The position numbers and the translations under genes were made by a program. The notes under the pieces were generated by a model, which made no database searches, was not told the DNA's origin, and saw only the letters and a program-made list of their open reading frames with translations. Shown one piece after another: positions 47,296 through 55,853 of a DNA stretch of 64,000 nucleotides (positions are counted from its first letter, which is position 1; every line of letters begins with the position of its first letter). The stretch lies in NCBI RefSeq assembly GCF_006491595.2, contig NZ_VEVQ02000001.1, positions 496,001-560,000 of the forward strand, written 5' to 3'. The DNA is from Flavobacterium jejuense. GTDB lineage: Bacteria; Bacteroidota; Bacteroidia; Flavobacteriales; Flavobacteriaceae.

Positions 47296-48579
47296 ATGCA
47301 AATTATTATACAATCAGAAAACAACCATTTGCTAGACATACTTTATAAAAACCCAGCAACCGATTTGGGTTTGTATTGTAAAGAATTGCGTAATGGCGTC
47401 TTAATTGGAAATGCAGTGAGTGCAAACGAATACCACTGTTTGTTCCAAGATACCAAAAACAGCTATTTACCAGACGAAGGCAATCCAATCGATTTTCAAA
47501 GCTATTGCAGTCCGTTATTGGCATTGAACATGGCAACGGAATTTTTCAATCATTTGTTCAAAAGCAACGAAACATTGGAAAGCACCACTTTATCTTGGTT
47601 GGGTAAAACGTATCCTGAAATAGATACTTTACCAGCAAATATAGTAGTGCCAACATTTTATATCGATTCCGGTTGGTATAAAAATGGAACATTCTTGCTA
47701 TCAAAATACATTGAGGGTATTTCGGTTACACCAAAAATAGGAAACAATTATAGTTTAAAAGTAGAAGGTAAAACCATTCGTGAAACTTTACATAAGTTTT
47801 CGGTAGTCGCATTGTTTTGTCATTTTACCAATAAACATTCGGAATACATGTACATTGATGATTATTTCATTCAAAAGCACATTACGATATTGGCTAATTT
47901 ACCAAATGTTCCTTATTTCGTGTACTATTTGTTCATCAAACGATTAATGCGTTCACCAGAACAGTTTAGGACATTCAAACCGCAATTAGAAGCTTATTTT
48001 AACAACACAATTCAGTTTGTTTTTACAGATACGCATCAATCTCGAAAAGAATTCATTTGCAATCGTATTGAGAAAGATGAAGCTGTTTTGGATTTTGGTT
48101 GTGGAAATCTACAATATTTCAAGAAATTACGTAAAAGTGGTTTCACAGCGGAATATTTGGCACACGATGAAGAGGATTTTGAAGACACCGTAGATAAAAT
48201 AATTGGCTATGAAAATGTAGAGAACTTGCATTGGATAGCCAATAAAGAAGACTTGAAAGGATTTGAAGGACAAGTGATTTTGAGTGAAGTTATCGAGCAT
48301 AACACGCTAGAACAAGCTAAGGAATTGTTGCATTGGATAAAGGAGAACATCAATTTTACAACCTTGTTTATCACAACTCCAAATAGCGAATTCAACGTGA
48401 ATTATGAAATGACAGAAGAATTCCGTCATGATGATCACGATTTCGAATTAACCAAACAAGAATTCATGGCTTTAATCGCTTCTATATTTTCAAACAAAAT
48501 GGAATATCACGGAATAGGAGATTGCGTTAACGGAGTCTATCCAACAAGTGCAATGATAATTTACAACGCTAATCACTAA
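47296..48579 (+). CDS. hen1: Hen1 3'-terminal RNA ribose 2'-O-methyltransferase
   Basis: The start is at 47296 (MQIIIQSENNHLL), because the upstream frame lies inside the promoter. The N-terminal Hen1 domain has NPATDLGLYCKELRNG and PLLALNMATEFF. The C-terminal methyltransferase has the SAM motif VLDFGCGNLQYF (about 265) and the metal-binding EVIEH with FRHDDHDFEL. Bacterial Hen1 methylates the 2'-OH at the cut site before Pnkp sealing, protecting repaired RNA from re-cleavage. Ligase and kinase-phosphatase genes follow directly. Confidence 0.94.
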   Translation: MQIIIQSENNHLLDILYKNPATDLGLYCKELRNGVLIGNAVSANEYHCLFQDTKNSYLPDEGNPIDFQSYCSPLLALNMATEFFNHLFKSNETLESTTLSWLGKTYPEIDTLPANIVVPTFYIDSGWYKNGTFLLSKYIEGISVTPKIGNNYSLKVEGKTIRETLHKFSVVALFCHFTNKHSEYMYIDDYFIQKHITILANLPNVPYFVYYLFIKRLMRSPEQFRTFKPQLEAYFNNTIQFVFTDTHQSRKEFICNRIEKDEAVLDFGCGNLQYFKKLRKSGFTAEYLAHDEEDFEDTVDKIIGYENVENLHWIANKEDLKGFEGQVILSEVIEHNTLEQAKELLHWIKENINFTTLFITTPNSEFNVNYEMTEEFRHDDHDFELTKQEFMALIASIFSNKMEYHGIGDCVNGVYPTSAMIIYNANH

Positions 48580-48603
48580 TTACTCATCACTAATCACTAA
48601 AAA
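48567..48603 (+). repeat. CACTAA-type spacer between hen1 and the ligase gene
   Basis: AATCACTAATTACTCATCAC, then TAATCACTAAAAA running into the next ATG. It includes the hen1 stop codon (TAA of CACTAA). Confidence 0.6.
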
Positions 48604-49788
48604 ATGATCGATATAAAAATAAAAAAAAGAATAGAATGGTTCAGTAACAATCAAATAAACGATTTTGCACCAACCATTTCACCAGCTTCAAAATATATGG
48701 AGAGTAACGAAATAGAAAGTATCCGTCAAGCTGTAAAATACTTCCTACGTAAAAACCAAACTGAAATTGTAGTACAAAAGAAGTACATGGGTTCCTATTG
48801 TAGTATTTATTTAAAACGAAATTTAGCAGACACCTATTTTATTTCTAGAAACGGACATAAAATAGAACATACTGATTTGGAAATAGCTAAAAATAGTTTG
48901 AAAGAGCTACACCAAAAAATGCTAATGCAATATCCCGATTTTGATACGCTAATTATCGCTTCAGAATTATTGCCATGGAGCATTTTAGGAGGTGGATTAA
49001 TCGAAAGAGAATACAATGCCTATCATGACGCTTTGGAAACACATACTAATTATTTAGAAAATAGTAATTTGTATAATAAAATGGAAACAGTCAAAGCTTC
49101 AGAAAGCTATGTGAAGTATTTTGAAGACAAGAAAGCGTTGACAAACAAAGAGTTTAAAGTCAAATATCCTAATCATGTTATAAGACAATATGAAGCCATT
49201 GCAAATTTTAAAGTATTAGATATCCCAAAACAAAAGGAATCTTTGGCCATTTTTAAAACACAAATTGATACGTTTGGTAAAGAAGGTGCTTTACATTTCA
49301 AGCCGTTTAACGTTTTAAAGATTGTTTACCAAGATGGTAAGGAAACGATTCCAAATAGTAATTTGACGTATGCATTAGTAAATGACGATGTTTTTTTACA
49401 CTTGAACTTTACACCAGAAAATGAAGCAGAAAATTTAGCCAAAATAGATACTTTTTTCGACACGTTAACTACTGAAAACGAAGAAGGTATTATGATAAAA
49501 CCAGCTAAAAGTTATGTAAAAGGATTGCCACCTTGCTTTAAAGTAAGAAATAACAATTATCTCACGATGATTTATGGAATCAATTTTAATGCTAATTTTG
49601 AGTATTATTTAGAACGCAGAAACATCAAAAGAAAGTTGGAACAGTCAATCAATGGTTGGGAAATTAACCAACAAATGTTGGAAATTCCATACAAAGCATT
49701 GAATGCTGAAAATTATTTAATGAAACTCTTGCTTTTAAAACGAATCAATAATGAGGAAATAGAAAAAACATTAGATCCAAGGTTATAA
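48604..49788 (+). CDS. Stand-alone RNA ligase resembling the Pnkp ligase domain
   Basis: The nucleotidyltransferase motif I is VVQKKYMGSYCSIYL with nucleophile Lys60 (KYMGS, as in the KhMGSR motif of bacterial Pnkp). Motif IV is EEGIMIKPAKSY (about 300) and motif V is CFKVR. The 394-residue length fits the Pnkp ligase domain alone. In classical Pnkp, kinase, phosphatase and ligase are one chain; here the kinase-phosphatase is the next gene, so the enzyme is split. With Hen1 upstream this forms a Pnkp/Hen1-type RNA repair set. Confidence 0.85.
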   Translation: MIDIKIKKRIEWFSNNQINDFAPTISPASKYMESNEIESIRQAVKYFLRKNQTEIVVQKKYMGSYCSIYLKRNLADTYFISRNGHKIEHTDLEIAKNSLKELHQKMLMQYPDFDTLIIASELLPWSILGGGLIEREYNAYHDALETHTNYLENSNLYNKMETVKASESYVKYFEDKKALTNKEFKVKYPNHVIRQYEAIANFKVLDIPKQKESLAIFKTQIDTFGKEGALHFKPFNVLKIVYQDGKETIPNSNLTYALVNDDVFLHLNFTPENEAENLAKIDTFFDTLTTENEEGIMIKPAKSYVKGLPPCFKVRNNNYLTMIYGINFNANFEYYLERRNIKRKLEQSINGWEINQQMLEIPYKALNAENYLMKLLLLKRINNEEIEKTLDPRL

Positions 49789-49877
49789 GTCTTTAAAATG
49801 CAGAAATAAAATAGTAAAAAACAAAACTTAGTGAGTCTTCGTGAAATTACTTCGTGCTACTCTCAAAAATATATAAA
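49789..49877. other. Gap with weak hairpin before the kinase-phosphatase
   Basis: Contains GAGTCTTCGTGAAATTACTTCG and then GTGCTACTC, able to form a weak GAGT/ACTC-closed hairpin with a TTACTTCG word also seen in the Y-RNA-like units. Probably a chance match; no gene seen. Confidence 0.25.
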
Positions 49878-50780
49878 ATGAAAAAAACACCAAAACTAAC
49901 ACTCCTAATAGGTTGTCCAGCATCTGGAAAAAGTACGTTTGCCGAATGGCTTGTGAAATCTGAGTCAAAAACATTTCGAGTAAGTCGTGATGAAATCCGT
50001 TTTTCGCAATTTCAGGAAAAAACGGATGATGCTGTAGAGAAAATAATTACTAAAATGGTTCACGAGCAAGTGAAAACGTTATTGTCTAATGGTTGGAATG
50101 TAGTTTTGGATAATTGTCATACCAAAAAAGACTATATAAAGACAGCTATTAAAGAATATAGTGATTTAGCTAACATTGAATTCAAATTGTTTGATGTTCC
50201 TTTAGAAGAGCTTTTAGAGCGAAATTCAAAGCGAAGTAGAGTAGTACCAAGAAATGTTATTGAAAACATGTTCAAGCAATTGGAAAACTTGAAAACGAAT
50301 TTCGATTTCGAACCTATTAAAAAAACAAAAAGAAAAGATTTAGAATATGGAGAGCAAGATGTTTCGTTGCCAAAAGCTATAATTTGTGATTTAGATGGAA
50401 CATTAGCCTTAATGAATGGAAGAAATCCTTTTGATGCTAGTAAATGTGATGAAGATTTGTTGAACGAACCAGTTGCGAATATCTTGAAAAACTATAAGAA
50501 CATAGGACATACGATTATTTTGCTTTCTGGAAGAGAAGATAAATACAAAGAGCCTACATTACGATTTTTGGAAAAATACAATATTGAATACGATCATTTA
50601 TTCATGCGAAAAAGCAAAGACAGCCGAAAAGATAGCATAATTAAAACCGAATTATTCGATACCGAAATTCGTAACAAATATTTTATCGAATTTGTATTAG
50701 ACGATAGAAACCAAGTAGTTGATATGTGGAGAAACGACTTAAAATTGCCTTGTTTCCAAGTGTATTACGGGAATTTTTAA
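49878..50780 (+). CDS. Polynucleotide kinase / 3'-phosphatase (T4 Pnkp-like)
   Basis: I use the ATG at 49878; a GTG at 49854 is in frame but unlikely. The N-terminal P-loop kinase has LLIGCPASGKST (10-20), a lid RVSRDEIRF and VVLDNCHTKKDY. The C-terminal HAD phosphatase has IICDLDGTLAL (DxDGT, Asp171), ILLSGREDKY and a late FVLDDRNQVVDMW. The kinase-phosphatase order is that of T4 PseT. It converts broken RNA ends into 5'-phosphate and 3'-OH ready for the ligases encoded on both sides. Confidence 0.92.
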   Translation: MKKTPKLTLLIGCPASGKSTFAEWLVKSESKTFRVSRDEIRFSQFQEKTDDAVEKIITKMVHEQVKTLLSNGWNVVLDNCHTKKDYIKTAIKEYSDLANIEFKLFDVPLEELLERNSKRSRVVPRNVIENMFKQLENLKTNFDFEPIKKTKRKDLEYGEQDVSLPKAIICDLDGTLALMNGRNPFDASKCDEDLLNEPVANILKNYKNIGHTIILLSGREDKYKEPTLRFLEKYNIEYDHLFMRKSKDSRKDSIIKTELFDTEIRNKYFIEFVLDDRNQVVDMWRNDLKLPCFQVYYGNF

Positions 50781-50787
50781 AAATTTT

Positions 50788-50820
50788 AAATCTGACAGGT
50801 CTTTGAAACCTGTCAGATTT
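50788..50820. repeat. Palindromic hairpin after the kinase-phosphatase
   Basis: Stem AAATCTGACAGGT/ACCTGTCAGATTT with a 7-base loop. It may serve as terminator; this type of AGGT-centred hairpin looks like an interspersed element. Confidence 0.7.
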
Positions 50821-50850
50821 GTTATTACTAACAATAATTTAAAAGAATAA

Positions 50851-51393
50851 ATGATTAGAAAAATATTTTTTATTGGGACTATTATAGCTCTAATTTCTTG
50901 TAAATTAGAATCAAAAGACTTTCCATTTTATAAACAAAAAACAACTCAAGAATGTGGACCAACCTGCTTAAAAATGATTTTTGAATATTATGGAGATAAA
51001 ATTTCTTTAGATTCTATTAATATTTTATCAAAATTAGATAGTATTGAAGGTACAAATCTTCTTAACCTTTGTGATACAGCTGAAACTTTAAGATATAGAA
51101 CATTAGCGATTAAAATAGATTTTGAAAAATTTAAAGAGGCTCCATTACCAGCAATTTTACACTGGAATAACAATCATTTTGTGGTTGTTTATAAAATAGA
51201 AAATGATTCCATATCAATCGCAGATCCAGCAGTTGGATTATACAATTTAGGAATTAATGAATTTAAAAAGCATTGGTATGCAAATCCTGATTATGTAAAT
51301 GAAGGTATTGCTTTGTTGTTAGAGAAAATGAATTCAAAAGAAAAAATTATCTATAGGGTTAATCAAAAAAGCAAGAAGAATACTCATAAGTAA
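50851..51393 (+). CDS. C39-like cysteine peptidase domain lipoprotein
   Basis: A short signal ends in IIALISCKLES, a plausible lipobox. The peptidase C39-like domain has the catalytic Cys in KTTQECGPTCLKMIFEYYG, His in HWNNNHFVVVYKI and Asp in ISIADPAVGLYNL. Such domains normally cleave double-glycine leaders within bacteriocin ABC exporters; here no transporter or precursor is visible. It is AT-rich and flanked on both sides by hairpins (50788 and 51432), as if inserted in the repair island. Its substrate is unknown. Confidence 0.75.
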   Translation: MIRKIFFIGTIIALISCKLESKDFPFYKQKTTQECGPTCLKMIFEYYGDKISLDSINILSKLDSIEGTNLLNLCDTAETLRYRTLAIKIDFEKFKEAPLPAILHWNNNHFVVVYKIENDSISIADPAVGLYNLGINEFKKHWYANPDYVNEGIALLLEKMNSKEKIIYRVNQKSKKNTHK

Positions 51394-51431
51394 TTCTACA
51401 AAAAAAGCGTATTTTTTATTTTGTAAAGTGA

Positions 51432-51464
51432 AGATTTGACAACTTTTAAAAAGTTGTCAAATCT
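51432..51464. repeat. Palindromic hairpin after the C39-like gene
   Basis: A perfect 16-bp stem (AGATTTGACAACTTTT and its complement) with a 1-base centre. It may terminate the C39-like gene. Confidence 0.75.
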
Positions 51465-51514
51465 ATATAGTAGGTGAAATTTTTAAATAACAGTGTGGAT
51501 AAAATTAAGGCTTT

Positions 51515-51838
51515 ATGAAAGATACTAATCCTCCTAAAATAGAAACCTTGAAGGCAATTGATTTTAATACAGTTGAAGATTTTGGTAAAGGAAGTAATGC
51601 TTTAGATTTGAAGAAATCAATGGCTTTTCAATTGGGGCAAACTCTAGCATTGTACAATAAAATAGAAGTATATACCAAACAAGACATTATTGCTTCTTTT
51701 CCTGAATTAGAGCCTCATTTAATGTGATTCCCAAATGCAGAAATAGAAACGATTCAACAGTTTGTTGATCAATTTATTGCTGTTCTTGAATTAGAAGTAC
51801 CAAAAATGAAAGTTACAGAAGAGTTATTAAATAAATAA
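51515..51838 (+). pseudogene. Small gene interrupted by an in-frame TGA
   Basis: The frame encodes 70 residues (KIETLKAIDFNTVEDFGKGS to FPELEPHLM), meets TGA at 51725-51727, and continues in the same frame for 36 codons (FPNAEIETIQQFVDQFIAVL to ELLNK) to TAA at 51838. The composition is uniform across the TGA, so this looks like a nonsense mutation in a gene of about 107 codons. The short product might still be made. The family is unknown to me. Confidence 0.6.
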
Positions 51839-51920
51839 CCATAATCTTGTTAAGTTGAGAAGAGGAAATATGTTGTAAAAAAGCACATTAAAATAGTTCA
51901 AGAGAAACGAAATGTTTATT

Positions 51921-51955
51921 ACGCAAAATAATTACGTACATATATTTCACCTTTG
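51921..51955 (+). promoter_or_regulatory. Island operator plus promoter for the rnl1-like operon
   Basis: Palindrome ACGCAAAATAATTACGT (51921-51937), 10 bases, -7 box CACCTTTG (51948-51955), identical in box and spacing to the hen1 promoter. The ATG follows 19 bases later. Confidence 0.78.
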
Positions 51956-51974
51956 TACTATAAAATAAAAAGAA

Positions 51975-52994
51975 ATGAATACGCAGTTACTCCAAAAAAT
52001 GATTGATGAAGGTTATATCAAGATCAACAAACATCCTGAGCAGGATTTGTACATCTATAACTATACTCAAACAGCACAGTTTGATAGACTTTGGAACGAA
52101 GTAACCTTAGCATGTCGTGGTATTATTATGGATGCTAATCAAAACATTGTTGCGAGACCTTTTCCTAAGTTTTTCAATTTAGGAGAGCAAGAAGGTGTCG
52201 AAATTCCAAAGACCTCTTTTGAAGTGTATGACAAAATGGATGGCTCTCTAGGTATTTTATATTGGATTGAAAACATTCCGTACATAGCTAGTCGTGGTTC
52301 TTTTACAAGCGATCAAGCCATTAAAGCCACTGCAATGTTACATTCGACTTATAAAGAAGTTTGGAAACATTTGGAGGCATCCAAAACGTATCTTTTTGAA
52401 ATCATTTATCCAGAAAACCGAATTGTTTTAGATTATGGAACAAAAGAAGCTTTAGTTTTATTAGGTGTAATGGATACGCAAACAGGTGTAGAGTTGCCTT
52501 TAGAAGACCTTGGTTTCCCAATCGTTGAAAAATATGATGGTATTAATGATATTGAAACTTTAAAAAGTTTACAAAATGATGATAAAGAAGGTTTTGTGAT
52601 CAAGTTTGAAAACGGTTTCCGATTGAAAGTGAAATTTGACGAATACGTTCGTTTGCATCGTATCATTACTCAATTAACTAGTATTGATATTTGGGAACAT
52701 TTAAAAGAGAAACAACCTTTAGATGCTATGCTAGAACACGTTCCAGATGAATTTTTTAACTGGGTAAAAAATGTAATTAAAACTTTAAATAAAGAGTTTC
52801 AAGTCATTGAAAAACAATGTAAAATAGATTTTAAAGTTTTAGAAAATAGAAAGGAAACCGCATTTTATTTTATGAACTGTTCCTATCCAGCAGTTTTGTT
52901 TTTAATGTTAGATAACAAATGTTACGATCATGAAATTTGGAAAAGAATTCGTCCTACTTTTGAAAAACCATTTATGAATAGTGAAGAAATTTAA
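51975..52994 (+). CDS. T4 Rnl1-like RNA ligase
   Basis: N-terminal region TLACRGIIMDANQNIVARPFPKFFNLGE precedes motif I FEVYDKMDGSLGIL (Lys87, KMDG). Motif III-like TYLFEIIYP, motif IV EGFVIKFENG and motif V RLKVKFDEY follow. Residues after about 240 form a helical C-terminal domain with a Cys/Met-rich end. Rnl1-type enzymes reseal tRNA broken in the anticodon loop after end healing. This opens a four-gene run with gaps of 2, 7 and 9 bases, ending in tRNA-like elements. Confidence 0.9.
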   Translation: MNTQLLQKMIDEGYIKINKHPEQDLYIYNYTQTAQFDRLWNEVTLACRGIIMDANQNIVARPFPKFFNLGEQEGVEIPKTSFEVYDKMDGSLGILYWIENIPYIASRGSFTSDQAIKATAMLHSTYKEVWKHLEASKTYLFEIIYPENRIVLDYGTKEALVLLGVMDTQTGVELPLEDLGFPIVEKYDGINDIETLKSLQNDDKEGFVIKFENGFRLKVKFDEYVRLHRIITQLTSIDIWEHLKEKQPLDAMLEHVPDEFFNWVKNVIKTLNKEFQVIEKQCKIDFKVLENRKETAFYFMNCSYPAVLFLMLDNKCYDHEIWKRIRPTFEKPFMNSEEI

Positions 52995-52996
52995 TC

Positions 52997-53704
52997 ATGT
53001 CAAAACAAAGCAATAGAGGCAAAGAAGCCAAAGACGATTTCTTTTTTGGAACACCCAAATTCAAAGAAAGCATAAAAGAAGCCCTGGTTGATATGAATTA
53101 TCTATTAACCAGAGGCTATTCTGAGAAAAATGCCTTGTTTACAGTAGGAACACGTTATAAATTAGCCAGTCGCCAACAAAAAGCTGTGCAAGGCATGAGT
53201 GCTTCCAAAGAACAATTAGCTATTCGTAAAGTAAAAGAAGTAGCATTGGAGGCATTGGAAAACAAAACACTAGTAATCGATGGATTCAATATTCTAATTT
53301 TACTGGAAAGTACTTTATCTAATGCGTATATTTTCAAAGGTCAAGACCATTGTTATCGCGATTTATCGAGTGTTCACGGCAATTATAAAACCGTTAATCA
53401 AACTGAAATGGCTATTGATTTAGTAATACATTTTTATAATGAAAGTAAATTACACCAACTAGTTTGGATTTTCGACAAACAAGTTTCAAACAGTGGGAGA
53501 ATTAAAACTAAAATTGAAGCCAAAGCAATAGAACAGCAAGTAAATTGGCAAGTGATCTTAGAAGATAATGCCGATCAAGCTCTTGTAAACTCCAATCAAA
53601 TAGTAGCTTCTTCTGACGGAATTGTATTGGATAAAGCCACCAATTGGTTTAATTTGGCAACCTATTTAATAGAAACAAAAATAGACAGTAAAACGATTTT
53701 TTAG
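52997..53704 (+). CDS. DUF434-type protein, possible PIN-like nuclease
   Basis: Residues about 15-70 are basic and helical (ALVDMNYLLTRGYSEKNALFTVGTRYKLASRQQKAV), matching DUF434. The rest has VIDGFNILILLES and CYRDLSSVHGNYK, then VWIFDKQVSNSGRIK with scattered acidic residues that could form a PIN-like metal site. From position in the repair operon a role in RNA processing is likely. Assignment to DUF434 is from memory; enzymatic activity is inference. Confidence 0.65.
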   Translation: MSKQSNRGKEAKDDFFFGTPKFKESIKEALVDMNYLLTRGYSEKNALFTVGTRYKLASRQQKAVQGMSASKEQLAIRKVKEVALEALENKTLVIDGFNILILLESTLSNAYIFKGQDHCYRDLSSVHGNYKTVNQTEMAIDLVIHFYNESKLHQLVWIFDKQVSNSGRIKTKIEAKAIEQQVNWQVILEDNADQALVNSNQIVASSDGIVLDKATNWFNLATYLIETKIDSKTIF

Positions 53705-53711
53705 TTGTATA

Positions 53712-54389
53712 ATGATCACCCAAGAAAACCTACATATAACACTAGTAGAAGCAAAAGCCTTTCTTTCAGAAGATTGGAAAAGCAAAAACCAAGCTTTTCT
53801 GCAAGAGGAAGTCATATCTTTTTTTGCCAAACAATTATTTATCCAATTGAATGCAACTCCAAATGGACTCAAATTGCCTTATTTTAAAGAAGAAATACAA
53901 CAAGATTTTGCAGAAGCTTTGAACCAATTTAAAAAGGTGTTTACCAATGAAAATGAGTTGGTTGAACCAAAAATTATTAGTCAAATACTAGAAGAGATTC
54001 CTTTTAAAGAGCTATTGTTACTCATGGGACAACGTATTACTTCAGCTAGTGTACAAGACGTAAAGGCTATTCCACCTTTACGAAAAATAATACTAGAAAG
54101 TTGCTTTCAACCTTTAAACAAAGAAACAACAGTAGTCGTAAAAGCTTGGGAAAAACACGTAGGTCGTTATCCAAAAAGCATTTTTGAGCAGTTAAAAGGT
54201 AATCAAAGAGAAAAAGAAATTACGATAAAGAAACAAATTGATTATATCATAGAAAGTCAAACCTGGTGGAATGTTTTTTACCATTACAAACACGGTTTAG
54301 TCTACGAAATCAGAATTCCAAACGGACAAGGTATGAGATGGAGTAGCGATGGAAAACAATTTATAGGTTTTTTAGAACAATTTTTATAA
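53712..54389 (+). CDS. Unknown protein of the RNA-repair operon
   Basis: 225 residues, no signal or membrane segment. A helical N-terminal half (FLSEDWKSKNQAFLQEEVISFFAKQLF) and a C-terminal half with an aromatic block (TWWNVFYHYKHGLVYEIRIPNGQGMRWSSDGKQFIGFLEQFL). I do not recognise the family. It sits 7 bases after the DUF434-type gene and 9 bases before the SDR-type gene, so it is co-expressed with RNA ligase. Confidence 0.7.
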   Translation: MITQENLHITLVEAKAFLSEDWKSKNQAFLQEEVISFFAKQLFIQLNATPNGLKLPYFKEEIQQDFAEALNQFKKVFTNENELVEPKIISQILEEIPFKELLLLMGQRITSASVQDVKAIPPLRKIILESCFQPLNKETTVVVKAWEKHVGRYPKSIFEQLKGNQREKEITIKKQIDYIIESQTWWNVFYHYKHGLVYEIRIPNGQGMRWSSDGKQFIGFLEQFL

Positions 54390-54398
54390 GTTTAAACA

Positions 54399-55772
54399 AT
54401 GAATAAAGAAAATATAAATTATCCATTTACGCAAGAAGAATGGGACAACTGTCTCAAAGTATTGACAGTTTTAAAGGATAATCCTTTTGAAAATCCAGAT
54501 AACACTCGTTTTGCTGCTTTGATTACCAAAATACATAAAAACGCAAAGAAAAGTCAGCGTACAGCAAGTTATACCTCTAAAAAAGCAAGTGATTTAGAAA
54601 CCATTTTGCAAACTACTTTATCTCAAAAAGCAGTAGCAGGTAAAACGCTATATGCTGATGAAGATAAAGTAGCACAACCTATTTTTACTCCTTTGCAATT
54701 AGGAAAAAATTGTTATTGTTGTAATATTACTTATACAATGGCTCACGAATTTTACAATCGTTTGTGTCCTAATTGTGCTCAAGAAAATTATGAAAAACGG
54801 TTTCAAAATACCAATCTCGAAAACCGAAACGTAATACTAACTGGTGGTCGTGTAAAAGTAGGATTTGCCACAGCTTTACGAGTATTGCGAAACAAAGCCA
54901 ATGTAGTAGTAACAACCCGTTTTCCAGCCTTAGCATTGGAACAATTTCAGGCAGAAAAGGATTATGACACTTGGAAAGACAATTTAACCCTTTACGGCTT
55001 AGATTTAAGAAATTTACAAGCCATAAGCGATTTTGTTGCCTTTTATAGATCAAACTATGATTCGTTAGATATACTAATAAACAATGCAGCACAAACCATT
55101 AAATATACAGATGAGTATTATTTGCCTTTATTAAAAAAAGAAGAAAAGTTATTAATTGATTATAAAGGTAACAAGCAATTGGTTGCCAATGCAACACCCA
55201 TTTCAAAAGAAATAAAAGCCTTAGAATACAATTCTTCAGAAAGTACAGCAATACAATTATCAAGATTTGGGCAACCAGTAGATACCAGAGAAAAAACAAG
55301 TTGGAACTCAACCTTAGAAGAAGTATCCCTGTATGAATTAGTTGAAGTCAATTTAATCAATCAAATGGCTCCATATTATTTGATAAAAGAATTAAAACCT
55401 TTATTTTTAACCTCTAATTTTAAGGAAAAGTTTATTATTAATGTTACTTCTTCTGAAGGAATTTTTAGTTATACTAATAAAACGATGTTTCATCCGCATA
55501 CCAATATGACTAAAGCAGCTTTAAATATGCTAACCTTAACATCTGGAAAAGAATTTGCAAAGGAAGATATTTATATGAGTTGTGTTGATGTAGGATGGAT
55601 TTCGACAGGAGCAAGAGAAGAGTTACGAAAAAAACAATTTGAAAAAGGATACATTCCACCATTAGATTCTGTTGATGGAGCTAGTAGAATAATGGATCCT
55701 ATAGTTCAAGGCATAGCAGGCAATTATTTATTCGGTGTCTTACTTAAAAATTATAAAGTGTCACCGTGGTAA
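54399..55772 (+). CDS. Zinc-ribbon SDR-fold protein lacking the catalytic Tyr
   Basis: Residues about 105-132 carry two Cys pairs (NCYCCNITYT, then LCPNCAQ) forming a zinc ribbon. A Rossmann fold follows: VILTGGRVKVGFATALRVL (glycine-rich), LDLRNL, ILINNAAQTI (NNAA) and INVTSSEG. At the classical YxxxK position it reads HTNMTKAALNML, so Lys is kept but Tyr is replaced. Either the enzyme uses another acid or it is a nucleotide-binding sensor. The position with RNA ligase and tRNA-like elements suggests a role in the RNA-repair pathway. Confidence 0.8.
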   Translation: MNKENINYPFTQEEWDNCLKVLTVLKDNPFENPDNTRFAALITKIHKNAKKSQRTASYTSKKASDLETILQTTLSQKAVAGKTLYADEDKVAQPIFTPLQLGKNCYCCNITYTMAHEFYNRLCPNCAQENYEKRFQNTNLENRNVILTGGRVKVGFATALRVLRNKANVVVTTRFPALALEQFQAEKDYDTWKDNLTLYGLDLRNLQAISDFVAFYRSNYDSLDILINNAAQTIKYTDEYYLPLLKKEEKLLIDYKGNKQLVANATPISKEIKALEYNSSESTAIQLSRFGQPVDTREKTSWNSTLEEVSLYELVEVNLINQMAPYYLIKELKPLFLTSNFKEKFIINVTSSEGIFSYTNKTMFHPHTNMTKAALNMLTLTSGKEFAKEDIYMSCVDVGWISTGAREELRKKQFEKGYIPPLDSVDGASRIMDPIVQGIAGNYLFGVLLKNYKVSPW

Positions 55773-55778
55773 GAATAG

Positions 55779-55850
55779 AACACTGTAGTTTTAAGAGGAA
55801 AAACGATTGGTCTGCAACCTTTAGTTTCAGGTTCGATTCCTGATGGTGTT
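55779..55850 (+). ncRNA. tRNA-like element 1
   Basis: A 72-base cloverleaf: acceptor AACACTG/TGGTGTT (two G-U), D-arm GTTT/AAAC with GG in the loop (55788-55804), and perfect T-arm TCAGG-TTCGATT-CCTGA (55827-55843). The anticodon arm is defective: GG/CC plus mismatches, with C instead of the usual U33. No encoded CCA. It begins 6 bases after the SDR stop, so it is on the same transcript. Confidence 0.55.
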
Positions 55851-55853
55851 TAC

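Noticed and set aside
50851..51393. Bacteriocin export locus
   Set aside because: The C39-like domain stands alone with a lipoprotein signal; no ABC transporter domain, no double-glycine precursor peptide and no immunity gene nearby.
51725..51727. TGA as selenocysteine codon
   Set aside because: No selenocysteine-insertion hairpin directly after the TGA is seen and the protein shows no redox motif; a nonsense mutation is simpler.
54769..55092. A 107-codon minus-strand frame opposite the SDR-type gene
   Set aside because: Shadow of a gene with clear SDR motifs; no promoter and no recognisable protein features.
55762..55778. A seventh Y-RNA 5' loop, suggested by CCGTGGTAAGAA at the SDR stop
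   Set aside because: The match coincides with the last codons and stop of the gene and no partner strand for outer or inner stem is found.
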